Below are positions 36,593-45,469 of a stretch of DNA of 64,000 nt, piece after piece; the first letter of the stretch is position 1, and the number at the start of each line of letters is the position of its first letter. The stretch is from Myxococcus stipitatus (lineage in GTDB: Bacteria > Myxococcota > Myxococcia > Myxococcales > Myxococcaceae): the NCBI RefSeq assembly GCF_021412625.1, contig NZ_JAKCFI010000013.1, forward strand, positions 124,001 to 188,000, given 5' to 3'. Both the position numbers and the translations under genes were made by a program. The notes beneath the pieces are model-generated. The model saw nothing but the letters and a program-made list of their open reading frames with translations. It ran no database searches and was not told where the DNA came from.

Positions 36593-36781
36593 TCAGGCCT
36601 CGGCCTGGGGCAGCAGCTCGCGGCCCTTGTACTGCCCGCAGGAGGCGCAGGCGCGGTGCGGCATCACCGGCTCCTTGCAGTTCGGGCACTTGGTCACCTG
36701 CACGGCGGTGCGCAGGTTGTTGTTCGCCGCGCGGCGGCGGTCACGACGCATCTTGGAAGTACGCTTCTTGGGGACACCCAC
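36593..36781 (-). CDS. rpmF: 50S ribosomal protein L32
   Basis: 62 residues from GTG 36781, with AGAGGTGAG about 6 nt upstream. The N-terminus GVPKKRTSKMRRDRRRA is diagnostic for L32. It is of the zinc-ribbon type, with CPNC and CASC pairs. It encodes a large-subunit ribosomal protein. The gene lies on the minus strand between plus-strand yceD and plsX. This departs from the widespread yceD-rpmF-plsX co-oriented order and implies its own promoter in 36782-37259. Confidence 0.95.
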   Translation of the reverse strand: MGVPKKRTSKMRRDRRRAANNNLRTAVQVTKCPNCKEPVMPHRACASCGQYKGRELLPQAEA

Positions 36782-37259
36782 GGCTCACCTCTGTCTCACG
36801 CGCTGTGCCGGGGTCCCCGGCTCCCTGCGCAACATGTCGGTCCAACACCGATCCGGGGAGCGGTCGCGATCAACTCGCGTACTCCCTGTCCGGCTTGAAA
36901 GGCGGCGGACCCTAGCGGCTCGAAAGGCCCGAGTCAATGCGCGAGATCTCCCGATGTGGGCTCTCCCACCCATGGGCGCGCGCCGCCTCCACCCGGAGAT
37001 ACCCGAGCGGAGCCCGGGGGACAACGCCCGCCTTCCGCCCGCCATTCTCCGGAGGGCGCTTTCCGCCCGCGTCGCGATCATCCAGCCCCTCCCGGCGCGT
37101 GGCGCTTGGGGGCGTGCCTACCTGCGCGCACCCCGTGGGGGCGACCCCAGCCAGTCGTTGCCCCCCTGGGGGCTTCCTGGTGTGCTGCGCGCCGCCTGGC
37201 CTCCGGAGGGGCGGGCAGGGCCGGGGTATGACGCGCACACAGACGACGGGGCGACGGGG
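36782..37259. other. 478-nt divergent intergenic region rpmF/plsX
   Basis: No gene is convincing here. The region must contain the promoter of rpmF (minus) and probably that of plsX (plus), but no hexamer pair with good spacing stands out on either strand. Short GC-rich palindromes occur near 37050 and 37140. It could also hold an untranslated leader. Confidence 0.5.
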
Positions 37260-38321
37260 ATGAGGCTGGTGTTGGACGCGATGGGGGGCGACCTCGCCCC
37301 GGACGCGCCGGTGGAGGGCGCCGTGCTCTTCGCCCGGGCCCACCCGGATCACGAGGTCATCCTCGTGGGGGACACGGTCCGGGTCGGCCCGCTGCTGGGC
37401 AGGGCCCGGCCCCCCGCCAACCTGCGGCTCCACCACGCCTCGGAGGTGGTGGAGATGGACGACCACGCCTCCACCGCCTTCCGGCGCAAGCGCGACTCGT
37501 CGCTGCGCGTGGGCTTCGAGCTGGTGCAGGACGGACAGGGCGACGCGCTGGTCTCCGCCGGCAACTCCGGCGCCGTCATGGCCGGAGCGCTGCTCACCCT
37601 GGGGCGCCTGCCGGGCGTGGAGCGGCCCGCCATCGCCACGCTCTTCCCCGCACTCAAGGGGGGAGGGCGGTGCCTGCTGCTGGACGCGGGGGCGAACGTG
37701 GACTGCAAGCCGTCGCACCTGGCCCAGTTCGCCGTGCTGGGCGAGGCCTACGTGCGCGTGCGCCTGGGCGTGGCCCGGCCCCGGGTGGCGGTGCTCTCCA
37801 ATGGAGAGGAGCCGTCGAAGGGGACGCCCCTGACGCGGGAGGCGAGCGACCTGTTGCGCCAGTCCGACCTGGACTTCGCCGGCTACGTGGAGGGCAAGGA
37901 CCTGTTCTCCGGCGACGTGCAGGTGGTGGTGACGGACGGCTTCACCGGGAATGTCGTCCTGAAGACATCCGAGGGCGTGGGCATGGGCGTCATCGGCCTG
38001 TTGCGTCAGGCCATCGAGAAGCGCGGTGGCCTGTCGGAGAAGCTGGGGGCGCTGCTGCTCCAGAAGGCCCTGGCGGGCCTGCGCCGCGTGGTGGACTACG
38101 CCGAGTACGGCGGGGCGCCGCTGCTCGGGATTCGAGGGGTGGGCATCGTGGCCCATGGCCGCTCCTCGCCCCGGGCCATTCACAACGCGCTGGGGGCCGC
38201 GCTCGCGGCCGCGCAGGGGGGGCTCCAGGAGGAGCTGACGCGTTGCATTGAAAGGGCCGGCGCCTGGCTTCCTACCCACCAGAGGGGAAAAAGGGCGACA
38301 GACGAGGTTGTTTCCGATTAG
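37260..38321 (+). CDS. plsX: Phosphate acyltransferase PlsX
   Basis: 353 residues from ATG 37260. The start MRLVLDAMGGDLAPDAPVEGA, FRRKRDSSLRVGFELV, ALVSAGNSGAVMAGALLTLGR, LLLDAGANVDCKP and VVVTDGFTGNVVLKTSEG are the characteristic PlsX segments. It converts acyl-ACP and phosphate to acyl-phosphate for phosphatidic acid synthesis by PlsY. It leads the fatty acid genes fabD, fabG, acpP and fabF. A fabH gene, common after plsX, is absent. A CCCCTT/AAGGGG hairpin at 38416-38430 lies in the 247-nt gap to fabD. Confidence 0.96.
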   Translation: MRLVLDAMGGDLAPDAPVEGAVLFARAHPDHEVILVGDTVRVGPLLGRARPPANLRLHHASEVVEMDDHASTAFRRKRDSSLRVGFELVQDGQGDALVSAGNSGAVMAGALLTLGRLPGVERPAIATLFPALKGGGRCLLLDAGANVDCKPSHLAQFAVLGEAYVRVRLGVARPRVAVLSNGEEPSKGTPLTREASDLLRQSDLDFAGYVEGKDLFSGDVQVVVTDGFTGNVVLKTSEGVGMGVIGLLRQAIEKRGGLSEKLGALLLQKALAGLRRVVDYAEYGGAPLLGIRGVGIVAHGRSSPRAIHNALGAALAAAQGGLQEELTRCIERAGAWLPTHQRGKRATDEVVSD

Positions 38322-38568
38322 AGAGCGAAGCCCGGACGTTGGGTTCCGACGAATCTCTTCCGGAGAACCCTCGTGGCAAGGATGAGGCACCTCGCAGTCC
38401 GCTCCCGGAACGTGGCCCCTTCGGAAGGGGGTGGGTCGCGGCGCATGCGCGCGTGGAGGCGGCGCGGAGGGCCGGGGCGCCCGGTGCGGGCGGACCTGTC
38501 ACGGGGTGGCGCGGTGACGCGCCGGTAGCACACAGGGACCGAGTCGTATCAGGAGGCAGAGATCGCAC

Positions 38569-39501
38569 ATGGCGAAGGTCGCATTCGTGTTTCCCGGGCA
38601 GGGCAGTCAGGCCGTGGGGATGGGCAAGGACCTCTTCGAGAAGTTCCCCGAGGCCCGCGCCGTCTTCGAGGCCGTCGATGACGCGCTCGGGGAGAAGCTC
38701 TCCAACCTTTGCTTCGAGGGTCCAGAAGACGCGCTGAAGCTGACGGCGAACACGCAGCCGGCCATCCTCACGGTGTCCGTGGCGGCGCACGCGGTCTTCT
38801 CCAAGCGGGGGCCGGCGGCGGCGTTCGTGGCGGGGCACTCGCTGGGCGAGTACTCGGCGCTGGTGGCGGCGGGGGCGCTGCAACTGGGCGACGCGGCCCG
38901 GGCGGTGCGGGCGCGCGGCACCTTCATGCAGGAGGCGGTGCCCGCGGGCGTGGGCGCCATGGCGGCGGTGCTGGGGCTGGAGCCGGCGAAGGTGAAGGCG
39001 GCGTGCGACGCCGCGGCCGAGGGCCAGGTCGTCTCGCCGGCGAACTACAACTCGCCCGAGCAGACGGTGATCGCCGGCGACGCGGCGGCGGTGGAGCGCG
39101 CCGGGGCGAAGTGCAAGGAGGCGGGCGCCAAGCGTGTCATGCCCCTGCCGGTGTCCGCGCCCTTCCACTGCGCGCTGATGGAGCCGGTGAAGCCCCGGCT
39201 GGCGGCGGTGCTGGGCGGGGTGAACGTGGTCGCGCCCGCCGTGCCGGTGGTGACCAACGTGGAGGCCCGGCCCAACGCGGACGCGGCGCGGGTGGTGCCG
39301 CTCCTGCTGGAGCAGGTGAGCGCGCCGGTGCGGTGGATCGAATGCGTGGAGGCGCTGAAGGCCGAGGGCGTCACGCGCGTGGTGGAGCTGGGGCCGGGCA
39401 AGGTGCTGTGCGGCCTGGTCAAGCGCATCACCAAGGACATCGAAACCTTCAACGTCGAGGACGCCGCGAGCCTGGAGAAGGTGCTCGCGGCGCTGGGGTG
39501 A
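38569..39501 (+). CDS. fabD: Malonyl-CoA:ACP transacylase FabD
   Basis: 310 residues, AGGAGG 12 nt before the ATG. FVFPGQGSQAVGMG begins the fold; the catalytic Ser91 is in FVAGHSLGEYSAL; the catalytic His lies in VSAPFHCALM. It loads malonate onto acyl carrier protein for chain elongation. Four nucleotides separate its stop from fabG. Length and motifs are standard. Confidence 0.97.
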   Translation: MAKVAFVFPGQGSQAVGMGKDLFEKFPEARAVFEAVDDALGEKLSNLCFEGPEDALKLTANTQPAILTVSVAAHAVFSKRGPAAAFVAGHSLGEYSALVAAGALQLGDAARAVRARGTFMQEAVPAGVGAMAAVLGLEPAKVKAACDAAAEGQVVSPANYNSPEQTVIAGDAAAVERAGAKCKEAGAKRVMPLPVSAPFHCALMEPVKPRLAAVLGGVNVVAPAVPVVTNVEARPNADAARVVPLLLEQVSAPVRWIECVEALKAEGVTRVVELGPGKVLCGLVKRITKDIETFNVEDAASLEKVLAALG

Positions 39502-39505
39502 GCGC

Positions 39506-40252
39506 ATGAGCTTCAAGGACAAGGTCGTGCTCGTGACGGGCGGCTCGCGGGGCATCGGCCGGGCCATCGCGGTGGCCTTCGCCAAGGCGGGCGCCTCCAC
39601 CATCGTCATCAGCTATGCGGGCAACGAGGCGGCGGCCCAGGAGACGGTGGGCCTGCTCCAGGCGGCGGGCGCCAAGGCGGAGGCGCTGAAGTTCGACGTG
39701 TCGGACGCCACCGCCTGCGCCGCCGCCATCGAGGGGGTCGTCAAGGCGCACGGGCGGCTGGACGTGCTCGTCAACAACGCGGGCCTGGCGGTGGACGGCC
39801 TGGTCATGCGCGTGAAGGACGACGACTGGGACAAGCAGCTGGACACCAACCTGAAGGGGGCCTTCGCCCTCATCCGCGCCGCCAGCCGTCCGATGATGAA
39901 GCAGCGCGCGGGCGCCATCGTCAACGTCACCTCCGTCGTGGGGGAGATGGGCAACGTGGGACAGGCGGCCTACTCGGCCTCCAAAGCGGGCCTCATCGGG
40001 TTGACCAAGTCGGTGGCCCGGGAGCTGTCCAGCCGCAACATCCGGGTCAACGCCGTGTCGCCGGGCTTCATCGGGACGGACATGACGTCCCACCTGAGCG
40101 ACGAGCTGCGCCAGAAGATGATGGAGGGCATCCCCCTGGGGCGCCTGGGCAACCCGGAGGAGGTGGCCCAGGCCGTCCTCTTCCTTTCGGGTGACGCTTC
40201 CTCCTACATCACCGGCGAGGTCCTTCGGGTCAACGGCGGCATGTACATGTAA
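39506..40252 (+). CDS. fabG: 3-oxoacyl-ACP reductase FabG
   Basis: 248 residues from ATG 39506. NADPH-binding TGGSRGIG (11-18), NNAG (90-93), catalytic Ser143, Tyr156 and Lys160 (YSASK), and the C-terminal ITGEVLRVNGGMYM typical of FabG. It reduces 3-oxoacyl-ACP in the fatty acid cycle. Starts 4 nt after fabD; followed by acpP. Confidence 0.97.
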   Translation: MSFKDKVVLVTGGSRGIGRAIAVAFAKAGASTIVISYAGNEAAAQETVGLLQAAGAKAEALKFDVSDATACAAAIEGVVKAHGRLDVLVNNAGLAVDGLVMRVKDDDWDKQLDTNLKGAFALIRAASRPMMKQRAGAIVNVTSVVGEMGNVGQAAYSASKAGLIGLTKSVARELSSRNIRVNAVSPGFIGTDMTSHLSDELRQKMMEGIPLGRLGNPEEVAQAVLFLSGDASSYITGEVLRVNGGMYM

Positions 40253-40259
40253 CCCAAGG

Positions 40260-40288
40260 TTGGATTGGCGCCGGGCGTGGGATATACC
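40260..40288 (+). promoter_or_regulatory. Candidate promoter for acpP
   Basis: TTGGAT (40260-40265) and TATACC (40283-40288) are spaced by 17 bp, placing a transcript start about 60 nt before acpP. A separate promoter would fit the much higher demand for acyl carrier protein. Confidence 0.5.
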
Positions 40289-40357
40289 GCGCCGGCTTTC
40301 GACAGGGCTCGGGAAGCCTTCCGGGCCTTCATCTGGTTCCTGGAGGGTTCAGCACTT

Positions 40358-40600
40358 ATGTCGACGTCCGCAATTGAGACCAAGGTCAAGGGCATCATCG
40401 CCGATCAGCTCGGGGTGGGAGAGGATGAGATTCGCCCCGAGTCGTCCTTCATCGAGGACCTTGGCGCCGACAGCCTCGACATCGTGGAGCTCGTGATGGC
40501 GATGGAAGAGGAGTTCGAGGTCGAGATCCCCGACGAGGAGGCCGAGAACATCAAGACCGTCGGCGACGCCATCAACTACATCACCACCCACAAGAAGTAG
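40358..40600 (+). CDS. acpP: Acyl carrier protein
   Basis: 80 residues from ATG 40358, GGAGG 11 nt upstream. An acidic four-helix carrier protein with phosphopantetheine attachment Ser39 in DLGADSLDIVEL. The rest (VGEDEIRPESSFIEDLG, EEFEVEIPDEEAENI) is classic AcpP. It carries the growing acyl chain between FabD, FabF, FabG and PlsX, all encoded here. Confidence 0.97.
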   Translation: MSTSAIETKVKGIIADQLGVGEDEIRPESSFIEDLGADSLDIVELVMAMEEEFEVEIPDEEAENIKTVGDAINYITTHKK

Positions 40601-40684
40601 TCAGCAACACGGCGTGCCGGGGGGCGGGGCTTCGCCGCGTCGAACGCGGCGTGCCCGGCGTCCCAGGCGCCACCGGAGAGGACC

Positions 40685-41938
40685 GTGTCACACCGTCGAG
40701 TCGTCATCACCGGTACCGGGCTCATCTCGGCACTGGGCACAGGCACCGAGAAGAACTGGCAGACGTTGCTTGCCGGTAAGTCGGGTATCTCACCCATCAC
40801 CCGCTTCGACACCGGGAAGCTCGACACGCGAATCGCCGGCGAGGTGAAGGATTTCGAGGCGGAGAAGTTCATCGACCGGCGCGAGGTGCGCCGGATGGAC
40901 CTCTATGCCCAATACGCCCTGGCCGCCGCGGAGATGGCGGTGAAGGAGTCGGGGCTGCCCATCGGACCGGACGTGCCCCATGGATACACGCCGGAGAAGG
41001 TGGGCGTCATCGTGGGGTCGGGCATCGGCGGTATCGCCTCCCTCGAGGAGCAGCACCGCAAGGGCCTGGAGAAGGGGTTCGACCGGCTGTCGCCCTTCTT
41101 CATCATCCAGATGATCATCAACATGGCCCCCGGCCTCATCTCGATGAAGTACAACTGCAAGGGGCCCAACTGGGCGCCCGTCTCCGCCTGCGCGACCAGC
41201 GCCCACGCCATCGGCGAGGCCTGGAAGTCCATCAAGCTGGGAGAGACGGACGCGGCCATCGCCGGTGGGGCGGAGGCGGCCATCACCCCGCTGGGCGTGG
41301 GTGGCTTCTCCGTCATGAAGGCGCTGTCCACGCGCAACGACGACCCGACGGCGGCCAGCCGGCCCTTCGACAAGGACCGTGACGGCTTCGTCATGGGCGA
41401 GGGCGCGGGCATCCTGGTCCTCGAGGAGCTGGAGGCGGCCAAGAAGCGCGGCGCCCGCATCCTCGCGGAGCTGGTGGGCTACGGGGCCAATTCGGACGCG
41501 TACCACGTGACGCAGCCGGCGCCGGAGGGCGAGGGCGCGGCGCGGTGCATGCGCCTGGCGCTGGAGTCCGCGGGCATGCGGCCGGACCAGGTGGGCTACA
41601 TCAACGCGCACGGCACCTCCACGCCGTTCAACGACGCGAACGAGACCAAGGCCATCAAGGCGGTGTTCGGCGACCACGCGCGCAAGCTGGCCGTGTCGTC
41701 GACCAAGTCCATGACGGGCCACATGCTCGGCGCGGCGGGGGGCTACGAGGGCGTCGTCAGCGCGCTGGTGCTCTCGCGCAACGCGCTGCCGCCCACCATC
41801 AACCAGACCTCGCCCGACCCGGACTGCGACCTGGACTACGTGCCCAACCAGGCGCGCGAGGCCCGGGTGGACGCGGTGATGAGCAACTCCTTCGGATTCG
41901 GCGGCACCAACGCGGTGTTGCTGTTCAAGCGGTTCTAG
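40685..41938 (+). CDS. fabF: 3-oxoacyl-ACP synthase II FabF
   Basis: 417 residues from GTG 40685 (GGAGAGGACC just upstream). Catalytic Cys169 lies in VSACATSAHAIGEAW, the first His in NAHGTSTPFND and the second in KSMTGHMLGAAGG. The C-terminal SNSFGFGGTNAVLLF is typical. It condenses acyl-ACP with malonyl-ACP. It follows acpP by 84 nt and precedes rpiB by 19 nt. Confidence 0.97.
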   Translation: MSHRRVVITGTGLISALGTGTEKNWQTLLAGKSGISPITRFDTGKLDTRIAGEVKDFEAEKFIDRREVRRMDLYAQYALAAAEMAVKESGLPIGPDVPHGYTPEKVGVIVGSGIGGIASLEEQHRKGLEKGFDRLSPFFIIQMIINMAPGLISMKYNCKGPNWAPVSACATSAHAIGEAWKSIKLGETDAAIAGGAEAAITPLGVGGFSVMKALSTRNDDPTAASRPFDKDRDGFVMGEGAGILVLEELEAAKKRGARILAELVGYGANSDAYHVTQPAPEGEGAARCMRLALESAGMRPDQVGYINAHGTSTPFNDANETKAIKAVFGDHARKLAVSSTKSMTGHMLGAAGGYEGVVSALVLSRNALPPTINQTSPDPDCDLDYVPNQAREARVDAVMSNSFGFGGTNAVLLFKRF

Positions 41939-41957
41939 TCGACCGGGAGAGACCCGC

Positions 41958-42401
41958 GTGAAAGTCATCCTCGCTTCCGACCACGCGGGCCTGGAGCTCC
42001 GCCAGGAGCTCGTGTCCGCGCTGAAGGAGCGTGGCGTGTCCCACGAGGACGTGGGGCCCGTCACGCGGGACTCGGTGGACTATCCGGACTTCGCCGCTCG
42101 CGTGTCGCGGGCGGTGGCCTCCGGCGAGGCGACGCTGGGCGTGCTGGTGTGCGGGACGGGCATCGGCATGAGCATCGTCGCCAACAAGCACCGGGGCGTG
42201 CGTGCGGCCCTGTGCACCACGGAGTTCGAGGCCCGCATGGCGCGGGCCCACAATGACGCCAACGTGCTGTGCCTGGGCCAGCGCGTGGTGGGGGCCGGCG
42301 TGGGCCGGGCCATCCTGGAGGCGTTCCTCGCCACGCCCTTCGAGGGCGGGCGCCACGAGCGCCGCGTGCAGATGATTCGCGAGGCCGAGTCCCAGGGCTA
42401 G
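41958..42401 (+). CDS. rpiB: Ribose 5-phosphate isomerase B
   Basis: 147 residues from GTG 41958, preceded by GGGAGAGACCC. VILASDHAGLELRQEL opens the RpiB fold; the active-site Cys is in VLVCGTGIGMSIVANK; the HNDANVLCLGQR segment follows. It interconverts ribulose 5-phosphate and ribose 5-phosphate, feeding riboflavin, nucleotide and histidine synthesis. Sits between fabF and glyA, an order seen in other deltaproteobacteria and firmicutes (rpiB-glyA). Confidence 0.95.
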   Translation: MKVILASDHAGLELRQELVSALKERGVSHEDVGPVTRDSVDYPDFAARVSRAVASGEATLGVLVCGTGIGMSIVANKHRGVRAALCTTEFEARMARAHNDANVLCLGQRVVGAGVGRAILEAFLATPFEGGRHERRVQMIREAESQG

Positions 42402-42438
42402 CGGCCGTCGCACCCTTTTTCGTTGGAGGAGATCAGCC

Positions 42439-43695
42439 ATGGAGAACACCCGCACCCTCGCCGAGGTGGACCCGGAGATCGCCAGCACCATCCGGCACGA
42501 GACGCAGCGGCAGGAAGAGGGCCTGGAGCTGATCGCCTCCGAGAACTTCGTCAGCCCCGCGGTGCTGGAGGCGGTGGGCTCCGTGCTCACCAACAAGTAC
42601 GCGGAGGGCTACCCCGGCAAGCGCTACTACGGCGGCTGCGAGGTGGTGGACGTGGTGGAGAACCTGGCGCTCGCCCGCGCGAAGGAGCTGTTCGGCGCGG
42701 ACTTCGTCAACGTCCAGGCCCACTCCGGCAGCCAGGCGAACATGGGCGCGTACATGGCGCTCATGAAGCCGGGTGACACCATGCTGTCGCTGGACCTCAA
42801 CTCCGGCGGCCACCTCACCCACGGCGCGGCCTTCAACTTCTCCGGCAAGCTCTACAAGGTCGTCCACTACGGCCTGTCGCGCGACACGGAGACCATCGAC
42901 TTCGCGCAGGTGCAGGCGCTGGCCCAGGAGCACAAGCCCAAGGTCATCGTCGTGGGCGCCAGCGCCTACCCGCGCACGCTCGACTTCGCGAAGTTCCGGG
43001 AGATCGCCGACGCGGTGGGCGCGGCGGTGATGGTGGACATGGCGCACATCGCGGGCCTGGTGGCCGCGGGCGTGCACCCCTCGCCGGTGCCCTTCGCGGA
43101 CATCGTCACCACCACGACGCACAAGACGCTGCGCGGCCCGCGCGGCGGCATGGTGATGGGGCGCGACGCGTACGCCAAGTCCATCAACAGCCAGATCTTC
43201 CCCGGCATCCAGGGCGGCCCGCTGATGCACGTCATCGCCGGCAAGGCGGTGGCCTTCCGCGAGGCGCTGACGCCGGAGTTCAAGGCGTACCAGCGGCAGA
43301 TCGTCGCCAACGCGCAGGCGCTGGCGGAGGCGCTGAAGAAGGCGGGCCTGCGGCTGACGTCGGGCGGCACCGACAACCACCTGATGCTGGTGGACCTGCG
43401 CCCCAAGCAGCTCACGGGCAAGGTGGCCGAGGGCGTGCTCGACAAGGCCGGCATCACCGTGAACAAGAACATGATTCCGTTCGACCCGGAGAAGCCCATG
43501 GTGACCTCCGGCGTGCGCGTGGGCACGCCCGCGCTCACCACGCGCGGCATGCGCGAGGCGGACATGGCGGTGGTGGGCAGGCTCATCGGCGAGGCGCTGG
43601 ACCATGCGCAGGACGACGCGGCGCTCGCGCGCATCAAGGGGCAGGTGAAGGAGCTGGCCCAGGGCTTCCCGCTGTACGCCTCGCGGCTGAAGTAG
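42439..43695 (+). CDS. glyA: Serine hydroxymethyltransferase
   Basis: 418 residues; GGAGGAG 8 nt before the ATG. PLP-dependent fold: LIASENFVSPAVLEA, YAEGYPGKRYYGGCE, SGSQAN, and the PLP lysine Lys229 in TTTTHKTLRGPRGG. It transfers a one-carbon unit from serine to tetrahydrofolate, giving glycine. It precedes nrdR by 31 nt in a probable long operon. Confidence 0.97.
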   Translation: MENTRTLAEVDPEIASTIRHETQRQEEGLELIASENFVSPAVLEAVGSVLTNKYAEGYPGKRYYGGCEVVDVVENLALARAKELFGADFVNVQAHSGSQANMGAYMALMKPGDTMLSLDLNSGGHLTHGAAFNFSGKLYKVVHYGLSRDTETIDFAQVQALAQEHKPKVIVVGASAYPRTLDFAKFREIADAVGAAVMVDMAHIAGLVAAGVHPSPVPFADIVTTTTHKTLRGPRGGMVMGRDAYAKSINSQIFPGIQGGPLMHVIAGKAVAFREALTPEFKAYQRQIVANAQALAEALKKAGLRLTSGGTDNHLMLVDLRPKQLTGKVAEGVLDKAGITVNKNMIPFDPEKPMVTSGVRVGTPALTTRGMREADMAVVGRLIGEALDHAQDDAALARIKGQVKELAQGFPLYASRLK

Positions 43696-43726
43696 CCGCG
43701 CGCGTCGCACGCACGTCCCCTCCTCC

Positions 43727-44230
43727 ATGCGTTGCCCCTTCTGCCAGGACGCCGAGAACAAGGTCATCGACTCGCGCGAGTCGCACGAGGGGTCCGTCAT
43801 CCGCCGGCGCCGTGAGTGCCTCGCGTGCAAGCGCCGCTTCACGACGTACGAGCGGGTGGAGGAGCTCTACCCGCTCATCGTGAAGAAGGACGGGCGGCGC
43901 GAGGCGTTCGACCGGGAGAAGATCGTCAGCGGCCTGAAGAAGGCCTGCGAGAAGCGGCCGGTGTCCGCCGACCAGCTCGAGGAGACGGTGGTCGCCATCG
44001 AGCGGCTCCTGCAGGGCACCGGCGAGAAGGAGATGGCCTCGTCGGTCATCGGCGAGGAGGTCATGCGCCGGCTGCAGCAGCTGGACGAGGTGGCCTACGT
44101 GCGCTTCGCGTCCGTGTACCGCAGCTTCCGGGACATCTCCGAGTTCATGCACGAGCTGAAGGACCTGCTTGAGGACCAGGAGCGGGAGCGCAAGGCGAAG
44201 CCCCCGCTGTCACCGGGCCGGGGCGGCTGA
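43727..44230 (+). CDS. nrdR: Ribonucleotide reductase regulator NrdR
   Basis: 167 residues from ATG 43727. N-terminal zinc ribbon with Cys3/Cys6 (CPFC) and Cys31/Cys34 (CLAC), DSRESHEGSVIRRRREC between, then an ATP-cone domain (LIVKKDGRREAFDREKIVSGL). It represses ribonucleotide reductase genes in response to ATP/dATP. The last ~15 residues (Lys/Pro-rich) are extra. The glyA-nrdR-rib order is shared with many proteobacteria. Confidence 0.96.
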   Translation: MRCPFCQDAENKVIDSRESHEGSVIRRRRECLACKRRFTTYERVEELYPLIVKKDGRREAFDREKIVSGLKKACEKRPVSADQLEETVVAIERLLQGTGEKEMASSVIGEEVMRRLQQLDEVAYVRFASVYRSFRDISEFMHELKDLLEDQERERKAKPPLSPGRGG

Positions 44231-44241
44231 AGGGAAGAACG

Positions 44242-45405
44242 ATGCGGCTGCTGACGCGGGCGAGGTTGGAGGCCACCCGGGCTCCCCGGGCGAAGCGGGC
44301 GGCGGACTTCGACCGCGCGGTGGCCGAGTTCTTCATGCGCATCGCGCTGGAGGAGGCGGCCAAGGGCCTGGGCCGCACCAGCCCCAACCCGGTGGTGGGC
44401 GCGGTGCTGGTGAAGGGCGGCCGCATCATCGCGCGCGGCTACCACAAGAAGGCCGGTACGGCGCACGCGGAGGTGGTGGCCCTGGAGGCCGCCGGCGCGC
44501 GCGCCCGGGGCGCGGACCTCTACTCGACGCTGGAGCCGTGCGACCACTACGGCCGCACCCCCCCGTGCAGCATGGCCATCATCGAGGCCGGCGTGCGGCG
44601 GGTCATCTGCGGTTCGGCGGACCCCAACCCCAAGGTGAGCGGCAAGGGCGTGGCCCGGATGCGGCGCGCCGGGCTGAAGGTGGTGACGGGCGTCCTCCAG
44701 GAGGAGGCGGACCAGCTCAACCGGCCCTTCTTCAAGGCCATCCGCACGGGCCTGCCCTGGGTGACCCTGAAGGCCGCGGCGACGCTGGACGGCAAGCTGG
44801 CCACGGCGACGGGGGACTCGCGCTGGGTGACGGGCGAGAAGGCCCGCGCCTGGGTCCACCGCCTGCGCGACTCCGTGGACGCCATCCTCGTGGGCGCCAA
44901 CACCGTGCGCCACGACGACCCCAAGCTCACCACGCGGCTTCCGGGCGGCGGCGGCAAGGACCCGCTGCGCGTGGTGGTGGACAGCCACCTGCGGCTGTCG
45001 CCGGGCTACACCGTCTTCACCCAGAAGAGCCCCGCGCGCACCATCGTCGCCACCCTCGAGGACCCGGAGGGCCGCAAGGCCCGGCGCTTCCTCGCCCAGG
45101 GCGTGGAGGTGTGGCAGGTGCGCGAGAAGAAGGGCCGGGTGGACCTCAAGGCCGTGCTGCGCCGGCTGAACATGGAGGGCCTGAACCACGTGCTCGTCGA
45201 GGGCGGGGCGCAGATGTACGGCTCCTTCCTGCGCGAGCGCCTGGCGGACGAGCTGGTCCTGTTCCTGGCCCCCAAGCTGCTGGGCCGCGAGGGCCTGTCC
45301 TGGGCGGGCGACCTGGGCGTGAAGGAGATGGCCCAGGCCCTGTCCGTCAAGGACCTGACCTTCGAGCAGGTGGGACAGGACGTCCTGCTCCGCTCCCTGC
45401 TGTAG
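44242..45405 (+). CDS. ribD: Bifunctional riboflavin deaminase/reductase RibD
   Basis: 387 residues from ATG 44242. A ~30-residue Arg-rich extension precedes the deaminase domain: the zinc site is HAE in TAHAEVVALEAAG with CxxxxxxxxC in PCDHYGRTPPCSMAI. The reductase domain (~175-387) begins PWVTLKAAATLDGKLAT and includes NHVLVEGGAQMYGSFL. It performs the second and third steps of riboflavin synthesis. It overlaps no neighbour; 64 nt later ribE begins. Confidence 0.96.
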   Translation: MRLLTRARLEATRAPRAKRAADFDRAVAEFFMRIALEEAAKGLGRTSPNPVVGAVLVKGGRIIARGYHKKAGTAHAEVVALEAAGARARGADLYSTLEPCDHYGRTPPCSMAIIEAGVRRVICGSADPNPKVSGKGVARMRRAGLKVVTGVLQEEADQLNRPFFKAIRTGLPWVTLKAAATLDGKLATATGDSRWVTGEKARAWVHRLRDSVDAILVGANTVRHDDPKLTTRLPGGGGKDPLRVVVDSHLRLSPGYTVFTQKSPARTIVATLEDPEGRKARRFLAQGVEVWQVREKKGRVDLKAVLRRLNMEGLNHVLVEGGAQMYGSFLRERLADELVLFLAPKLLGREGLSWAGDLGVKEMAQALSVKDLTFEQVGQDVLLRSLL

Positions 45406-45455
45406 GTCTAATGGCGCCGGCGCTCGCCGGCGGGGCGGCGGGCGGGTGGGTGCGT

Positions 45456-45461
45456 TATAGC
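45456..45461 (+). promoter_or_regulatory. -10-like hexamer TATAGC, candidate leaderless start of ribE
   Basis: In TGCGTTATAGC the hexamer TATAGC ends 8 nt (TCCCACCC) before the ribE ATG at 45470, which has no ribosome binding site. Confidence 0.35.
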
Positions 45462-45469
45462 TCCCACCC

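Noticed and set aside
36075..37259. Long in-frame upstream extension of plsX
   Set aside because: It passes through yceD in another frame, over antisense rpmF and three hairpins; homologous PlsX proteins start at MRLVLDAMGG.
45406..45469. Possible FMN riboswitch before ribE
   Set aside because: The 64-nt gap is too short and shows none of the conserved RFN-element helices.
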